Source: Oscillospiraceae bacterium
Lineage (GTDB): Bacteria > Bacillota > Clostridia > Oscillospirales > Oscillospiraceae
DNA length: 52,597 bases
Assembly: GCA_020025295.1 (NCBI GenBank)
Contig: JAHHSJ010000007.1
Span: forward strand, 1 to 52,597
Direction of reading: 5' to 3'
Under the pieces are notes generated by a model. That model was not told the origin of the DNA, searched no databases, and saw nothing but the letters and a program-made list of their open reading frames with translations. Positions 15,345 through 23,437 of the stretch are shown here, piece by piece; positions within the stretch are counted from its first letter, which is position 1, and each line of letters starts with the position of its first letter. The translations under genes were made by a program, and so were the position numbers.

Positions 15345-16490
15345 ATGAACGAAAAAGAAATTGGCGAGCTGCGCCGTCGGCTCCGTCCCGATAAAAGCAA
15401 TATTTCCCGTGTCTGGGGCTGCTATGTGAATGAGCGCCACGAAATCATCTCCCAGTTCAACGAGTCTCTGAGCATGATGACGGCAGAGGACGGGGAAAAG
15501 TTCCTGTCCCTGTTCCGCAAGGTGCTGACCGGCGGTGTGGGACGCAATCTGCTGGACCTGAGCTTCCGTACTCAGCAGGTGGTGGACGGTGAGGAGCATC
15601 GTCTGCTGATGAACCTGCGGGACAGCCGTCTGGAGGACGAAGCCGAGGTGCAGAAGTTCTTCAGCCGTGCCATTCAGAGCATTGATCTGGAGGGCAACTT
15701 CCTCGTTCTGCTGACCTATGATACCTATGATGTGTATTATAAGGGTAAGGACGATGTGATGCAGAAGGACAACTCCACCGAGGAGTTCCGTCATATTCTC
15801 TGTTCCATCTGTCCGGTGAAGGAGAGCAAGCCCTCTCTGAATTACAATAACCGGGAGAGCAAGTTCCATCTGCAGGCTGCCCTTCAGGTGGTGGGCAATC
15901 CGGAAATGGGCTTCCTGTTCCCGGCCTTTGATGATCGGGCTACCAACATTTATAATGCCCTCTACTACACCCGGAATATCGAGGAAAACCACGAGGACTT
16001 TGTGGACGCCATCTTCAAGACCGAGGTGTCTATGCCGGCCATGGTGCAGAAGGAAACCTTCCAGACGGTGCTGAGTGAAACGCTGGAGGAGGAGTGCAGC
16101 TACGATGTGGTGCAGCAGGTGCAGGATCGTCTGACCCAGATGATCGACATTCATAAGGAGAGCAAGGAGCCGGAGCCGCTGACAATCTCCAAGCAGGGAA
16201 TGCGTGCGGTGCTGTCTGCCAGCGGCGTCAGTGACGAGCACGTGGAGGCCTTTGACGAGCGGTTCGATGCGGAGTTTGGCGTCAATACGGAGCTGAGCCC
16301 CCGGAATCTGGTGGATACCAAGCGTCTTGAGGTGAAAATGCCCGATGTGACCATCCAGATCAACCCGGAGCGGAGCGAGCTGCTCCAGACCCGAATCGTA
16401 GACGGAGCCAAGTGTCTGGTGATCCGTGTCAGCGAGGATGTGGAGGTCAACGGAGTGCCCATTCAGATTGGCGAGGACAACAAATCTTAA
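15345..16490 (+). CDS. DUF4317 family protein
   Basis: A 381-residue soluble protein with no membrane segment. It fits DUF4317: N-terminal EIGELRRRLRPDKSNISRVWGCYVNE, the IRSIDLEG-like AIQSIDLEGNFLVLLTYDTYDV, and PAMVQKETFQTVLSETLEEECSYD cut into its recognisable parts. The function is unknown; the family is widespread in Clostridia. GAAAAGAAGAGG lies upstream of the start. It is 20 bases after the dehydrogenase gene and probably in the same operon. No strong terminator follows; the next gene has its own promoter. Confidence 0.88.
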   Translation: MNEKEIGELRRRLRPDKSNISRVWGCYVNERHEIISQFNESLSMMTAEDGEKFLSLFRKVLTGGVGRNLLDLSFRTQQVVDGEEHRLLMNLRDSRLEDEAEVQKFFSRAIQSIDLEGNFLVLLTYDTYDVYYKGKDDVMQKDNSTEEFRHILCSICPVKESKPSLNYNNRESKFHLQAALQVVGNPEMGFLFPAFDDRATNIYNALYYTRNIEENHEDFVDAIFKTEVSMPAMVQKETFQTVLSETLEEECSYDVVQQVQDRLTQMIDIHKESKEPEPLTISKQGMRAVLSASGVSDEHVEAFDERFDAEFGVNTELSPRNLVDTKRLEVKMPDVTIQINPERSELLQTRIVDGAKCLVIRVSEDVEVNGVPIQIGEDNKS

Positions 16491-16525
16491 TATAGTTTTA
16501 ATAATTTCTTTTGCGAGGAAAGATA

Positions 16526-16554
16526 TGGAATATTCTCGAATTCTATGCTAGAAT
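16526..16554 (+). promoter_or_regulatory. Extended -10 promoter of the lipoprotein gene
   Basis: TGC-TAGAAT (16546-16554) with a poor -35 (TGGAAT, 16526-16531). Confidence 0.55.
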
Positions 16555-16601
16555 GAGCCAACAACCTTGTTTGGTCAAGGAATGAAAAGGAGAGAATGAC
16601 T

Positions 16602-17279
16602 ATGAAAAAGACGATGAAAAAGGCACTGGCTCTGGCGCTGAGTGCGCTGATGTGCCTGGGTATTCTGACCAGCTGCGGCAATTCCTTCTCCGCCGGTGAT
16701 CTGGTTCAGGGCAACCTGGATCTGATTTATCTGAACAAGTATACCGACGATTATCTGGACAAGGTCAGCCTGACCAAGGAAGAGGCCGATGCCCAGTATG
16801 AGCAGGGCATTGATGTGGAAGTCGATTTCTTCTGCGACTACTTCAGCATCGTGGAAGAAAGCTGCGACGAGAGCATTCGCCAGCAGATCGTCGATCTGTA
16901 TCATGAGCTGTACAAGAACGCCAAGTATGAGATCGGCGGCGTCAGCAAGAACGGCGACACCTATCTGGTGGAGCTGACCGTGTATCCCATCGATGTCATC
17001 CAGAAGGTCATGACCGAGGATGCCGACGCATTCGCTGAGTCTTGGCAGCAGCGCATTGAGTCCGGTGAGTTCGACGGCATGGGAAATGGCGATTCCGCTG
17101 TGGAAACCGCATGGGCTCAGGCCATCATTGACATGGTGAACGCCCGCGTGGCCACCGTTGGCTATGGCGAGCCTAAGACCATCTCCGTGCAGGTGGTGAA
17201 CGGCAGCGACGGATACATCATCAACAGCGATGACTTCGGTCGTATCGACGCTCTGATGATTGATTACAGCGGCAACTAA
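16602..17279 (+). CDS. Putative lipoprotein of unknown function
   Basis: A 225-residue exported protein. The signal peptide ends in a lipobox LGILTSCG with Cys25 as lipidation site. The mature part is acidic and predicted soluble, with a distinctive EQGIDVEVDFFCDYFSIVE segment and two further cysteines. The C-terminal KTISVQVVNGSDGYIINSDD is a beta-rich patch. The start ATG at 16602 is 7 bases after AAAGGAGAG; an upstream ATG at 16596 is too close. I recognise no named family. The gene has its own promoter, and its mRNA probably ends at the 17369-17405 hairpin. Confidence 0.8.
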   Translation: MKKTMKKALALALSALMCLGILTSCGNSFSAGDLVQGNLDLIYLNKYTDDYLDKVSLTKEEADAQYEQGIDVEVDFFCDYFSIVEESCDESIRQQIVDLYHELYKNAKYEIGGVSKNGDTYLVELTVYPIDVIQKVMTEDADAFAESWQQRIESGEFDGMGNGDSAVETAWAQAIIDMVNARVATVGYGEPKTISVQVVNGSDGYIINSDDFGRIDALMIDYSGN

Positions 17280-17330
17280 ACCGATGCCTTTGGCAATGCC
17301 GGGCAACACAGAACAATAACCCTCCGGGAA

Positions 17331-17372
17331 GCTTCGTCTCAAAGGGCGAAAGCCAGCGTGAGGAACGAAAGC
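17331..17372 (+). other. Structured RNA element in the lipoprotein 3' region
   Basis: GCTTCGT (17331-17337) pairs with ACGAAAGC (17365-17372, one bulge). CTCA (17338-17341) pairs with TGAG (17359-17362). Inside is GGC-GAAA-GCC (17345-17354), a GNRA-type tetraloop hairpin. The 3' arm overlaps the 5' arm of the following terminator by about four bases. It may be a 3' UTR structure or a small RNA. Confidence 0.4.
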
Positions 17373-17405
17373 CGGTGCGGCCCTCTGGGCTGCACCGGCT
17401 TTTTG
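17369..17405 (+). terminator. Terminator after the lipoprotein gene
   Basis: Stem AAGCCGGTGC / GCACCGGCTT extended by GCCC/GGGC, then a T run. Confidence 0.88.
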
Positions 17406-17464
17406 TCTGGACTGAGGGTGCCTGCCCCGAACCGGATGCTGACCCGTCTGGGCACAGTTTTTTC

Positions 17465-17493
17465 TTGCCCGGCAGGGGAGGGCGTGGTAAAAT
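17465..17493 (+). promoter_or_regulatory. Promoter of the iron-type alcohol dehydrogenase gene
   Basis: TTGCCC (17465-17470), 17-bp spacer, TAAAAT (17488-17493). Confidence 0.7.
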
Positions 17494-17525
17494 GGGAAAA
17501 TAAAAGTTGTCGGGGAGGAAGCGTT

Positions 17526-18701
17526 ATGGAAAAGTTTACTTATTATGCCCCCACGGAAGTGGTGTTCGGAGCCGGTGCGGAGCAGAGCTGCCCGGACTAT
17601 GTGAAGCAGTACGGCGGCAGCCGTGTGCTTGTGGTCTACGGCGGCGGCAGCGTGGAGCGCAGCGGCCTGCTGAATCGGGTGGTGCGTGCGCTTGAAGCAG
17701 CGGGTCTGACGGTAGAGCAGTTTGGCGGAGCCAAGCCGAACCCCACAGTGGCCCATGTCCGGGAAGGCATCCGCCGTGCGGTGGAGTTTGGTGCGGACTT
17801 TATTCTGGCGATGGGCGGCGGCAGCAGTATCGACACCGCCAAGGCCATCGCCCACGGGACCGCCAATCCGGAGCATGACATCTGGTCGATCTGGACTCGG
17901 GAGGTGCCGCTGGAGCGCTCTTTGCCCATTGGCGTCATTCTCACCATCTCCGCCGCCGGCAGCGAAATGAGCGATTCCGCCGTGCTGACCAATGAGGAGA
18001 TTCACCGCAAGAGAGGCATCAATACCCGGTTCAATCGGGTCAAGTTTGCCATTATGAACCCGGAACTGACCTACACGCTGCCCAAGTACCAGATTGCCTG
18101 CGGCACGACGGATATTATGATGCACACTCTGGATCGCTACTTCAATCCGATGGAAAACGAGCTGACCGATGCGCTGGCAGAGGCACTGCTCCGGACCGTG
18201 ATTCAGTTTGGCACCAAGGCACTGGAGAATCCGGAGGATTATCAGGCTCAGAGCGAACTGATGTGGGCCAGTAGCCTGAGCCATAACGGCCTGACCGGTC
18301 TGGGCGGAAAGCCGGACTTTGCCGTGCATCAGCTGGGCCATGAGATTTCCGCCCGGTTTGATCTGGCTCACGGCGCATCTCTGGCTGCCGTTTGGGGTGC
18401 GTGGGCGGAATATGTCTGCCCCACCAAGGTGTCCCGGTTTGCCCGGTACGCCCGAAATGTCTGGGGCGTGACGGAAACGGAAGATGAGAAGGCTGCCGCA
18501 GAGGGTATCCGCAAGACGGTTGCTTATTTCGGTTCGCTGGGGATGCCCACCGGCTTTGGCAAGTGCATTGGCATCCAGAGCGACGAAACCGTTCGGGATA
18601 TGGCCTATCGCTGCGCCTATGAAGGTACCCGCACCATCGGCACCTTCCGTGTGCTGAATGAGCAGGATATTTATCAGATTTATTCTGCAGCAAACCACTA
18701 A
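17526..18701 (+). CDS. Iron-containing alcohol dehydrogenase (butanol dehydrogenase-like)
   Basis: A group III alcohol dehydrogenase of 391 residues, closest in character to clostridial NADH/NADPH-dependent butanol dehydrogenases (BdhA/YugJ). The N-terminal FTYYAPTEVVFGAGAE and the nucleotide motif ILAMGGGSSIDTAKAIA are typical. Metal ligands are Asp in GTTDIMMHTLD and the histidines of HQLGHEISARFDLAHGASLA. It should reduce an aldehyde, or oxidise an alcohol, in fermentation or detoxification; the substrate is not determinable. The start ATG follows GGGGAGGAAGCG. The gene is a single transcription unit with its own promoter and a terminator 55 bases after the stop. Confidence 0.93.
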   Translation: MEKFTYYAPTEVVFGAGAEQSCPDYVKQYGGSRVLVVYGGGSVERSGLLNRVVRALEAAGLTVEQFGGAKPNPTVAHVREGIRRAVEFGADFILAMGGGSSIDTAKAIAHGTANPEHDIWSIWTREVPLERSLPIGVILTISAAGSEMSDSAVLTNEEIHRKRGINTRFNRVKFAIMNPELTYTLPKYQIACGTTDIMMHTLDRYFNPMENELTDALAEALLRTVIQFGTKALENPEDYQAQSELMWASSLSHNGLTGLGGKPDFAVHQLGHEISARFDLAHGASLAAVWGAWAEYVCPTKVSRFARYARNVWGVTETEDEKAAAEGIRKTVAYFGSLGMPTGFGKCIGIQSDETVRDMAYRCAYEGTRTIGTFRVLNEQDIYQIYSAANH

Positions 18702-18756
18702 AACCATAAGCCCCGTCGGAAATGGCTGCACCCCACAAGGGAGTTTTTAAGAAGAA

Positions 18757-18796
18757 CAGCAGGTGTCGGAATAGACCGACACCTGCTGCTTGTTTT
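18757..18796 (+). terminator. Terminator of the alcohol dehydrogenase gene
   Basis: Twelve-bp stem AGCAGGTGTCGG / CCGACACCTGCT, 6-base loop, then GCTTGTTTT. It may also stop the convergent small gene. Confidence 0.85.
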
Positions 18797-18859
18797 ATGT
18801 GTTTTTTCGAGTGGCTTTGGGAGCATACTCCTATATTGCTCAAATTGCTTTCATAGCAA

Positions 18860-19015
18860 TTATTTCGTCTCTGTGCCAGTCGGTTTCTCTTGGGCATCTC
18901 TAATGCCATCTCTGACAGCAGCTCTAATAACGAAGTATAAAATAAAGAAAATTAGAGCAGGAAGACCGATGTAAAGTGCCAGACTGGAAACTAAAGAACT
19001 AATCATAGCTTGCAT
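18860..19015 (-). CDS. 51-residue membrane protein (DUF6019-like)
   Basis: The start ATG at 19013-19015 follows GGAGGGATTTGT, a good ribosome binding site. The peptide opens MQAMISSLVSSLALYIG and has one membrane helix (about residues 13-32, LPALIFFILYFVI). A conserved-looking RAAVRDGIRDAQ amphipathic stretch follows, then a polar tail. The helix plus AVRDGIRDA layout resembles the small clostridial DUF6019 proteins (recollection, not a search). The gene has a strong promoter (19086-19114) and an inverted repeat in its leader. It is more AT-rich than its neighbours, and its function is unknown. Confidence 0.8.
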   Translation of the reverse strand: MQAMISSLVSSLALYIGLPALIFFILYFVIRAAVRDGIRDAQEKPTGTETK

Positions 19016-19041
19016 ACAAATCCCTCCTTCTGAAATTCATC

Positions 19042-19069
19042 TGTTAAGAATATTTTGGTTATCTTAACA
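19042..19069. promoter_or_regulatory. Inverted repeat in the leader of the small membrane protein gene
   Basis: TGTTAAGA (19042-19049) and TCTTAACA (19062-19069), 12 bases apart. It lies just downstream of the predicted minus-strand transcription start, so it could be an operator or an RNA stem. Confidence 0.5.
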
Positions 19070-19085
19070 CTTTATCTCATCCATA

Positions 19086-19114
19086 ATTATACCATAACCT
19101 GCTGAGTTTGTTGA
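19086..19114 (-). promoter_or_regulatory. Promoter of the small membrane protein gene
   Basis: On the minus strand: TCAACA (19109-19114), 17-bp spacer ending in TGG, TATAAT (19086-19091), i.e. an extended -10 promoter. Confidence 0.8.
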
Positions 19115-19183
19115 CGATTTTTCATAATGGCGGGGGCTTATCTGTTTTGAAAAGGAAGCAAGTTTTCCCTCAAGTGTTGCTTT

Positions 19184-22100
19184 TTAATCCTTCCGGTTCA
19201 GAATAGCCATGAATTCCTCGCCGGTGATGGTTTCCTTCTCATAGAGATAGGTGGCAAGCTCGTTGAGCTTGGCTTCGTTGTCCCGAATCAGCTCATAGGC
19301 ACGCCGATGCTGTTTGCGGACCAGTTCGATGACCTTCTCATCCACAGCACGGGCGGTGGCGTCGCTGCAATTTTGGGTCGACTTGCCGCCCAGATAGCCG
19401 GACTGGGTCTGCTGGAGACACACCATGTCAAATTCCTCCGTCATACCGTAACGGGCCACGATGCCCCGGGCAAGTGCGGTGGCCTTTTCAATGTCGTTGG
19501 AGGCGCCGGTGGTGACTTCACCGAAGTGGACTTCCTCTGCGGCACGGCCGGCGCAAACGGTGACGATGCGGTTTTCCAGCTCAGAGCGGGTGTACATCAC
19601 CGGCTCGCTGGTGGAAAGCTGCTGTGCAAATCCCAGTACGCCGGAGGTGCGGGGCACCACAGTGATTTTCTGGACGGGAGCGGAATGAGACTGAAGAGCG
19701 GCAGCCAGTGCGTGACCGATTTCGTGATAGCAGGTGACCCACTTTTCATGCTCGCTCATAATGGCGTTTTTCTTGATGTAGCCCACACTGGTGATGTCGA
19801 TGGCCTCTTCCAGATCCTTCTGGCAGACCTTATCCCGACCAGAACGCAGTGCCAGCAGCGCACCCTCGTTGACCACATTGCGCAGGTCTGCGCCGGAGCA
19901 TCCGGCAGCCAGACGAGCCACCTCGTTGACATCAATGTTATCCTCGTGGGATACCTTCCGGAGGTAGTAGCTGAGGATGTCCATGCGTCCGGTGAGGTCA
20001 GGCAGCTCCACCGGAACTTCACGGTCAAAGCGGCCCGGACGGCGCAGAGCGGCGTCCAAAAGCTCGGGCCGGTTAGTAGCAGCCAGCACGATGATTTCCG
20101 CCTTGTCGTCAAAGCCGTCCATCTCCGTCAGAAGCTGGATGAGTACGGAATCGCTGGTGGCCTGCTCGGAGCGGGAGGTACCCACGGCATCAATCTCGTC
20201 GATAAAGACGATGCAGGGAGCCAGTTCCTTGGCCTTGGTAAACAGCTTGCGCACTCGCTCGGCGCCGGCGCCCACATACTTGTCCACAAATTCGCTGCCG
20301 CTGACGCTGAGAAAGGGAACTCCGGCTTCTCCGGCCACGGCCTTGGCCAGCATCGTCTTGCCGGTACCGGGAGGGCCATAGAGCAGAGCACCCTTCGGGA
20401 TGGTGGCGCCGATGGCGTGGAACTTGCCGGGATGGCGGAGGAAGTCCACCAGCTCAGACAGCAGCTCCTTGGCCTCGTCCTCACCACGCACATCCTCGAA
20501 GTGAATCTTCGATTCCTCCTCGGAGAAGAGGGTTGCGCCGGAGGCGTCCTTGCCGAACACCATAGCGCCGTTGGCGGCGGCGTCCATCTCCTCCACGGCC
20601 TTTTCAAAGTCGGAGGGAAGCAGGGTGGTGAGGTCCGCCTTTTCCAGCTGGGCACGCATGACCGCCTTGCTCCAAGTGCGCTCAAAGAGGTTGCGCACAT
20701 AGCGGGCGTTGGCGAAGGTGGGGCTGAGGTAGATGTTGTTGGGCAGAGTGCGGAAGTATTCCCGCACCAGATCAATGAATTCCTCGCCAAAAAGAAAATC
20801 CTTCCGAGCCTGAGCGAAGAAAATCTCACTCAGCTGCTCACGGGTGTAGTTGGGGAAGTTGATCTCGTAGGGCATGCGCTGCACCAAACCGGGGTTGGAG
20901 CGCATCAGATCGTCAATGTCGTTCTTGTAGCCAGCCATGATGACCACCATGTCGTCCCGGTGGTTTTCCATCTCGCTGAGCAGGGTGTTCAGCGCCTCGG
21001 CGTTGAAGCTGGAGGCGCCACCGTTGTCCTCCTTGACCGCCAGAGCATAGGCTTCATCAATGAACAGCACGCTGCCGTAGGCGTCCCGGCAGATCTGAGC
21101 GGTCTTGGGTGCGGTGTGTCCCACATACTTGGCAATGAAGTCCACGCCCTCGTACTCAAAGAACACGCCCTTGCGCAGGATACCCCGTTCCTTGAGCATC
21201 TGACCCAGGATCCGGGCCACGGTGGTTTTACCGGTGCCGGGGTTGCCCACAAAGCGCATATGGATAGAGGGACGGCTGGAGGCAGAAGCGTTCTTCACGG
21301 CGAATTCGATCAGGGAAACGATCTCGTTCAGCTGCTTGGAAACCGACTCCATGCCGATCATCTGCTTGAGCTGTTCCTCACCGGACAGGCTTTCCATTTC
21401 CCGGAAGTCCCGGCCCAGATCCTTCAGGTCCTCCGCCGTAATGACCTCGGACTCGGGAGAGCAGCGCAGCTTTTCGTAGATCATCTCGTCCACCAGCTTC
21501 TCTGCGGTCTTGATGCCGTAGAACCGGCCGTCGCTCTTTTCACGGGCAATCAGCTGGGCGAAAATCGGCTCCACAGAGGGGTGGAGGGTGAAGCCGCACT
21601 TGGCGGCGGCTCTGCGGCTACACTCCACCAGCTCTTCAAAGCTCATGGGGATGAAGTGGATGGTGCGCAGGAAGAACACATCGTCCAGAATGGCGCTGAT
21701 GTTGTTGAGAGCCTTCTGTTCCAGGAAGGGGACACGGAACACCAGCACGCTGCGGTTGTTGGAGGAAATCATGCGCAGCAGGGAGCGGTAGCCGGGCTTG
21801 TCCAGATTGCTCTGGCACTTGGTGAGGTCCAGACAGACCACGCAGCCCTCCAGCTTTTTCAGATCGGAGCGCATACCCATCTCCAGCTTGTTCAGCTCGT
21901 CCGAGTCATCGGTGTCCGGCAGTTGAATTTCCTCCGGGTGGTTGTCGGAAATGAGGTGGTTTTCCTTCAGCAGGTCTGCCAGCAGCTGCAAAGAGGTGGA
22001 CAGACCGTTGCCGTCGTCAATGGAGAAGAGGAAGGTGTTGCGCTGGATAAAGGCCGTGTCCTTCAGCTTCTTGAGGTAAGGGGTCAGACGGGCAATCTCC

Positions 22101-22483
22101 TCGCACAGGGCGATAAACTCCTCCGAGCCCACCATGGTGCGGATGCGGGCGAGTGCGCCGGAGTTGGATGTGACTGCCTGAGGTCTGTCGGGAGCGCCGT
22201 CAGCAGGAGCGTCAGAGCTGCCGCTGAGGTCGCAGGTGATTTGAATGTCACAGTGCTGCGCCCCGGCCATGTTCTCCAGCTGGTTGCGCAGGGTGGGAGA
22301 CAGATCCTGCCCGGTGCCGTCCTCAATTTGGAGCTCACAGCGGGTGTCCTGTACCTGACGCACCTTGGTGGTGTATTCGTTGTTTATGTGCTCAATCATC
22401 TTGCGGATGAGCAGCGAAGCGGCAATTTTCCCCTTCAGGTCGAGATTGTTTCCGAAATCAATGGTGATTTGATAAAGACTCAT
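19184..22483 (-). CDS. CbbX/SpoVK-type AAA ATPase fused to a soluble FtsH-type protease
   Basis: A 1099-residue protein with two intact ATPases and a zinc peptidase. Residues 1-120 are unrecognised. Residues about 150-370 look like a degenerate ATPase (FLFSIDDGNGLSTSLQLLAD in place of a P-loop, CVVCLDLTKCQ in place of Walker B). Residues about 385-640 are a CbxX/CfqX-type AAA (Walker A GNPGTGKTT at 413-421, Walker B SVLFIDEAYAL, GYKNDIDDLMRSNPGL). Residues about 660-900 are an FtsH AAA (GPPGTGKT at 703-710, IVFIDEIDAVG, ATNRPELLDAALRRPGRFD). The M41 peptidase follows (HEIGH 920-924, third ligand Asp997 in ASNDIEKAT). The transmembrane segments and periplasmic domain of FtsH are absent, so it should be cytoplasmic. 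ATG at 22483 follows GGAGG. The fusion is unusual; substrates are unknown. Confidence 0.92.
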   Translation of the reverse strand: MSLYQITIDFGNNLDLKGKIAASLLIRKMIEHINNEYTTKVRQVQDTRCELQIEDGTGQDLSPTLRNQLENMAGAQHCDIQITCDLSGSSDAPADGAPDRPQAVTSNSGALARIRTMVGSEEFIALCEEIARLTPYLKKLKDTAFIQRNTFLFSIDDGNGLSTSLQLLADLLKENHLISDNHPEEIQLPDTDDSDELNKLEMGMRSDLKKLEGCVVCLDLTKCQSNLDKPGYRSLLRMISSNNRSVLVFRVPFLEQKALNNISAILDDVFFLRTIHFIPMSFEELVECSRRAAAKCGFTLHPSVEPIFAQLIAREKSDGRFYGIKTAEKLVDEMIYEKLRCSPESEVITAEDLKDLGRDFREMESLSGEEQLKQMIGMESVSKQLNEIVSLIEFAVKNASASSRPSIHMRFVGNPGTGKTTVARILGQMLKERGILRKGVFFEYEGVDFIAKYVGHTAPKTAQICRDAYGSVLFIDEAYALAVKEDNGGASSFNAEALNTLLSEMENHRDDMVVIMAGYKNDIDDLMRSNPGLVQRMPYEINFPNYTREQLSEIFFAQARKDFLFGEEFIDLVREYFRTLPNNIYLSPTFANARYVRNLFERTWSKAVMRAQLEKADLTTLLPSDFEKAVEEMDAAANGAMVFGKDASGATLFSEEESKIHFEDVRGEDEAKELLSELVDFLRHPGKFHAIGATIPKGALLYGPPGTGKTMLAKAVAGEAGVPFLSVSGSEFVDKYVGAGAERVRKLFTKAKELAPCIVFIDEIDAVGTSRSEQATSDSVLIQLLTEMDGFDDKAEIIVLAATNRPELLDAALRRPGRFDREVPVELPDLTGRMDILSYYLRKVSHEDNIDVNEVARLAAGCSGADLRNVVNEGALLALRSGRDKVCQKDLEEAIDITSVGYIKKNAIMSEHEKWVTCYHEIGHALAAALQSHSAPVQKITVVPRTSGVLGFAQQLSTSEPVMYTRSELENRIVTVCAGRAAEEVHFGEVTTGASNDIEKATALARGIVARYGMTEEFDMVCLQQTQSGYLGGKSTQNCSDATARAVDEKVIELVRKQHRRAYELIRDNEAKLNELATYLYEKETITGEEFMAILNRKD

Positions 22484-22536
22484 ATTCTCAGCCTCCAAAC
22501 AGCTCCGAAACGGAACCGATACAGTGTGTTGCCTCC

Positions 22537-22565
22537 ATTTTAGAGCATCTACCACCTGAAATCAA
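22537..22565 (-). promoter_or_regulatory. Promoter of the AAA/FtsH-like protease gene
   Basis: On the minus strand: TTGATT (22560-22565), 17-bp spacer, TAAAAT (22537-22542), 54 bases before the start codon. Divergent from the cytidylate kinase-like promoter. Confidence 0.7.
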
Positions 22566-22657
22566 CTGCTTTCGCACGATGACTGCAGCACCAAAGAAGA
22601 AAAAAGGAGATGTATGCAATTTGACCAATAGCAACAAAAAAGAAGTTGCGTTTGATA

Positions 22658-22686
22658 TTGAAACTATCCAAAAATAGGAGTATACT
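22658..22686 (+). promoter_or_regulatory. Promoter of the cytidylate kinase-like gene
   Basis: TTGAAA (22658-22663), 17-bp spacer, TATACT (22681-22686). Confidence 0.8.
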
Positions 22687-22749
22687 GACGGTAAGAAGAA
22701 GGGCGAGCGCCCGTCTTTCGCAAGCAGACCTGGAAAGTGAGGAACTACT

Positions 22750-23370
22750 ATGAAAACCAGTTGTATTATTACCGTAGGACGAGAGTTTTGCAGCGGCGGT
22801 GCAGAAACGGCCCGCAAGGCGGCCCAGCTTCTGGAAATTCCTTACTATGATAAGGCCATCATTGATGAAACGGTCGAGGCTACAAATCTGACGGAAGAAG
22901 TGGTAACCCACCATGATGAGCGTCCGGTGAGTTATGCGGACTTGGGCGGTTTCCAGTATGGCGCCCTGTGGTACAATGACGATCCTTCTTTGATGCTACC
23001 CGTCGGTATGCGCATTGCCGACGCTCAGTTCAATGTGATCCGCAATGTGGCTGAGCGTGGTCCCGGCGTCATCGTGGGACGCTGTGCGGACTATGCCCTG
23101 AAGGAGCACACGAATGTCCTTCGTGTGTATATCCGAGCCGATGTGGAGCTGCGTGTGGAGCGTGCTATGCGGCTGTACCACCTGCTGGAGGGGGATGCCC
23201 GCAAGCTGGTGCGCAAGACGGATAAGATTCGTTCCAATTACTACCGCTACTACACCCAGAAGGACTGGGGCAAAATGGAAAATTATGACTTGATTCTGGA
23301 CACTGGCCGTATCGGCATTGATGCTGCGGCAAAGACCATTGCCGCACTGGCAGAAAGCAATCCTTTTTGA
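22750..23370 (+). CDS. Cytidylate kinase-like family protein
   Basis: A 206-residue P-loop kinase relative. The usual cytidylate kinase start GxxGSGKGT is replaced by ITVGREFCSGGAETARKAAQ, which is the hallmark of the cytidylate kinase-like family found beside true Cmk in Firmicutes. Further features are LLEIPYYDKAIIDE, GPGVIVGRCADYAL and RVYIRADVELRVERAMR. The substrate is unknown; nucleotide kinase activity is presumed from fold. The start ATG follows GTGAGG. It is transcribed divergently from the AAA/FtsH-like protease. No terminator lies close to the stop; the first hairpin downstream is the MATE leader hairpin at 23456. Confidence 0.88.
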   Translation: MKTSCIITVGREFCSGGAETARKAAQLLEIPYYDKAIIDETVEATNLTEEVVTHHDERPVSYADLGGFQYGALWYNDDPSLMLPVGMRIADAQFNVIRNVAERGPGVIVGRCADYALKEHTNVLRVYIRADVELRVERAMRLYHLLEGDARKLVRKTDKIRSNYYRYYTQKDWGKMENYDLILDTGRIGIDAAAKTIAALAESNPF

Positions 23371-23380
23371 TCTGTCCCCC

Positions 23381-23409
23381 TTGTGAGGGAGAGGAAAATC
23401 AGGTATAAT
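23381..23409 (+). promoter_or_regulatory. Promoter in front of the MATE leader
   Basis: TTGTGA (23381-23386), 17-bp spacer, TATAAT (23404-23409). The predicted start near 23416 places a terminator hairpin inside the leader of the MATE gene. Confidence 0.75.
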
Positions 23410-23437
23410 ATGCCGGAAGTGAATCTTTCTGGTTATT

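Noticed and set aside
19307..22543. 1078-codon plus-strand frame opposite the AAA/FtsH protease
   Set aside because: It is antisense shadow rich in His, Gln and Leu. The minus strand has complete catalytic motifs.
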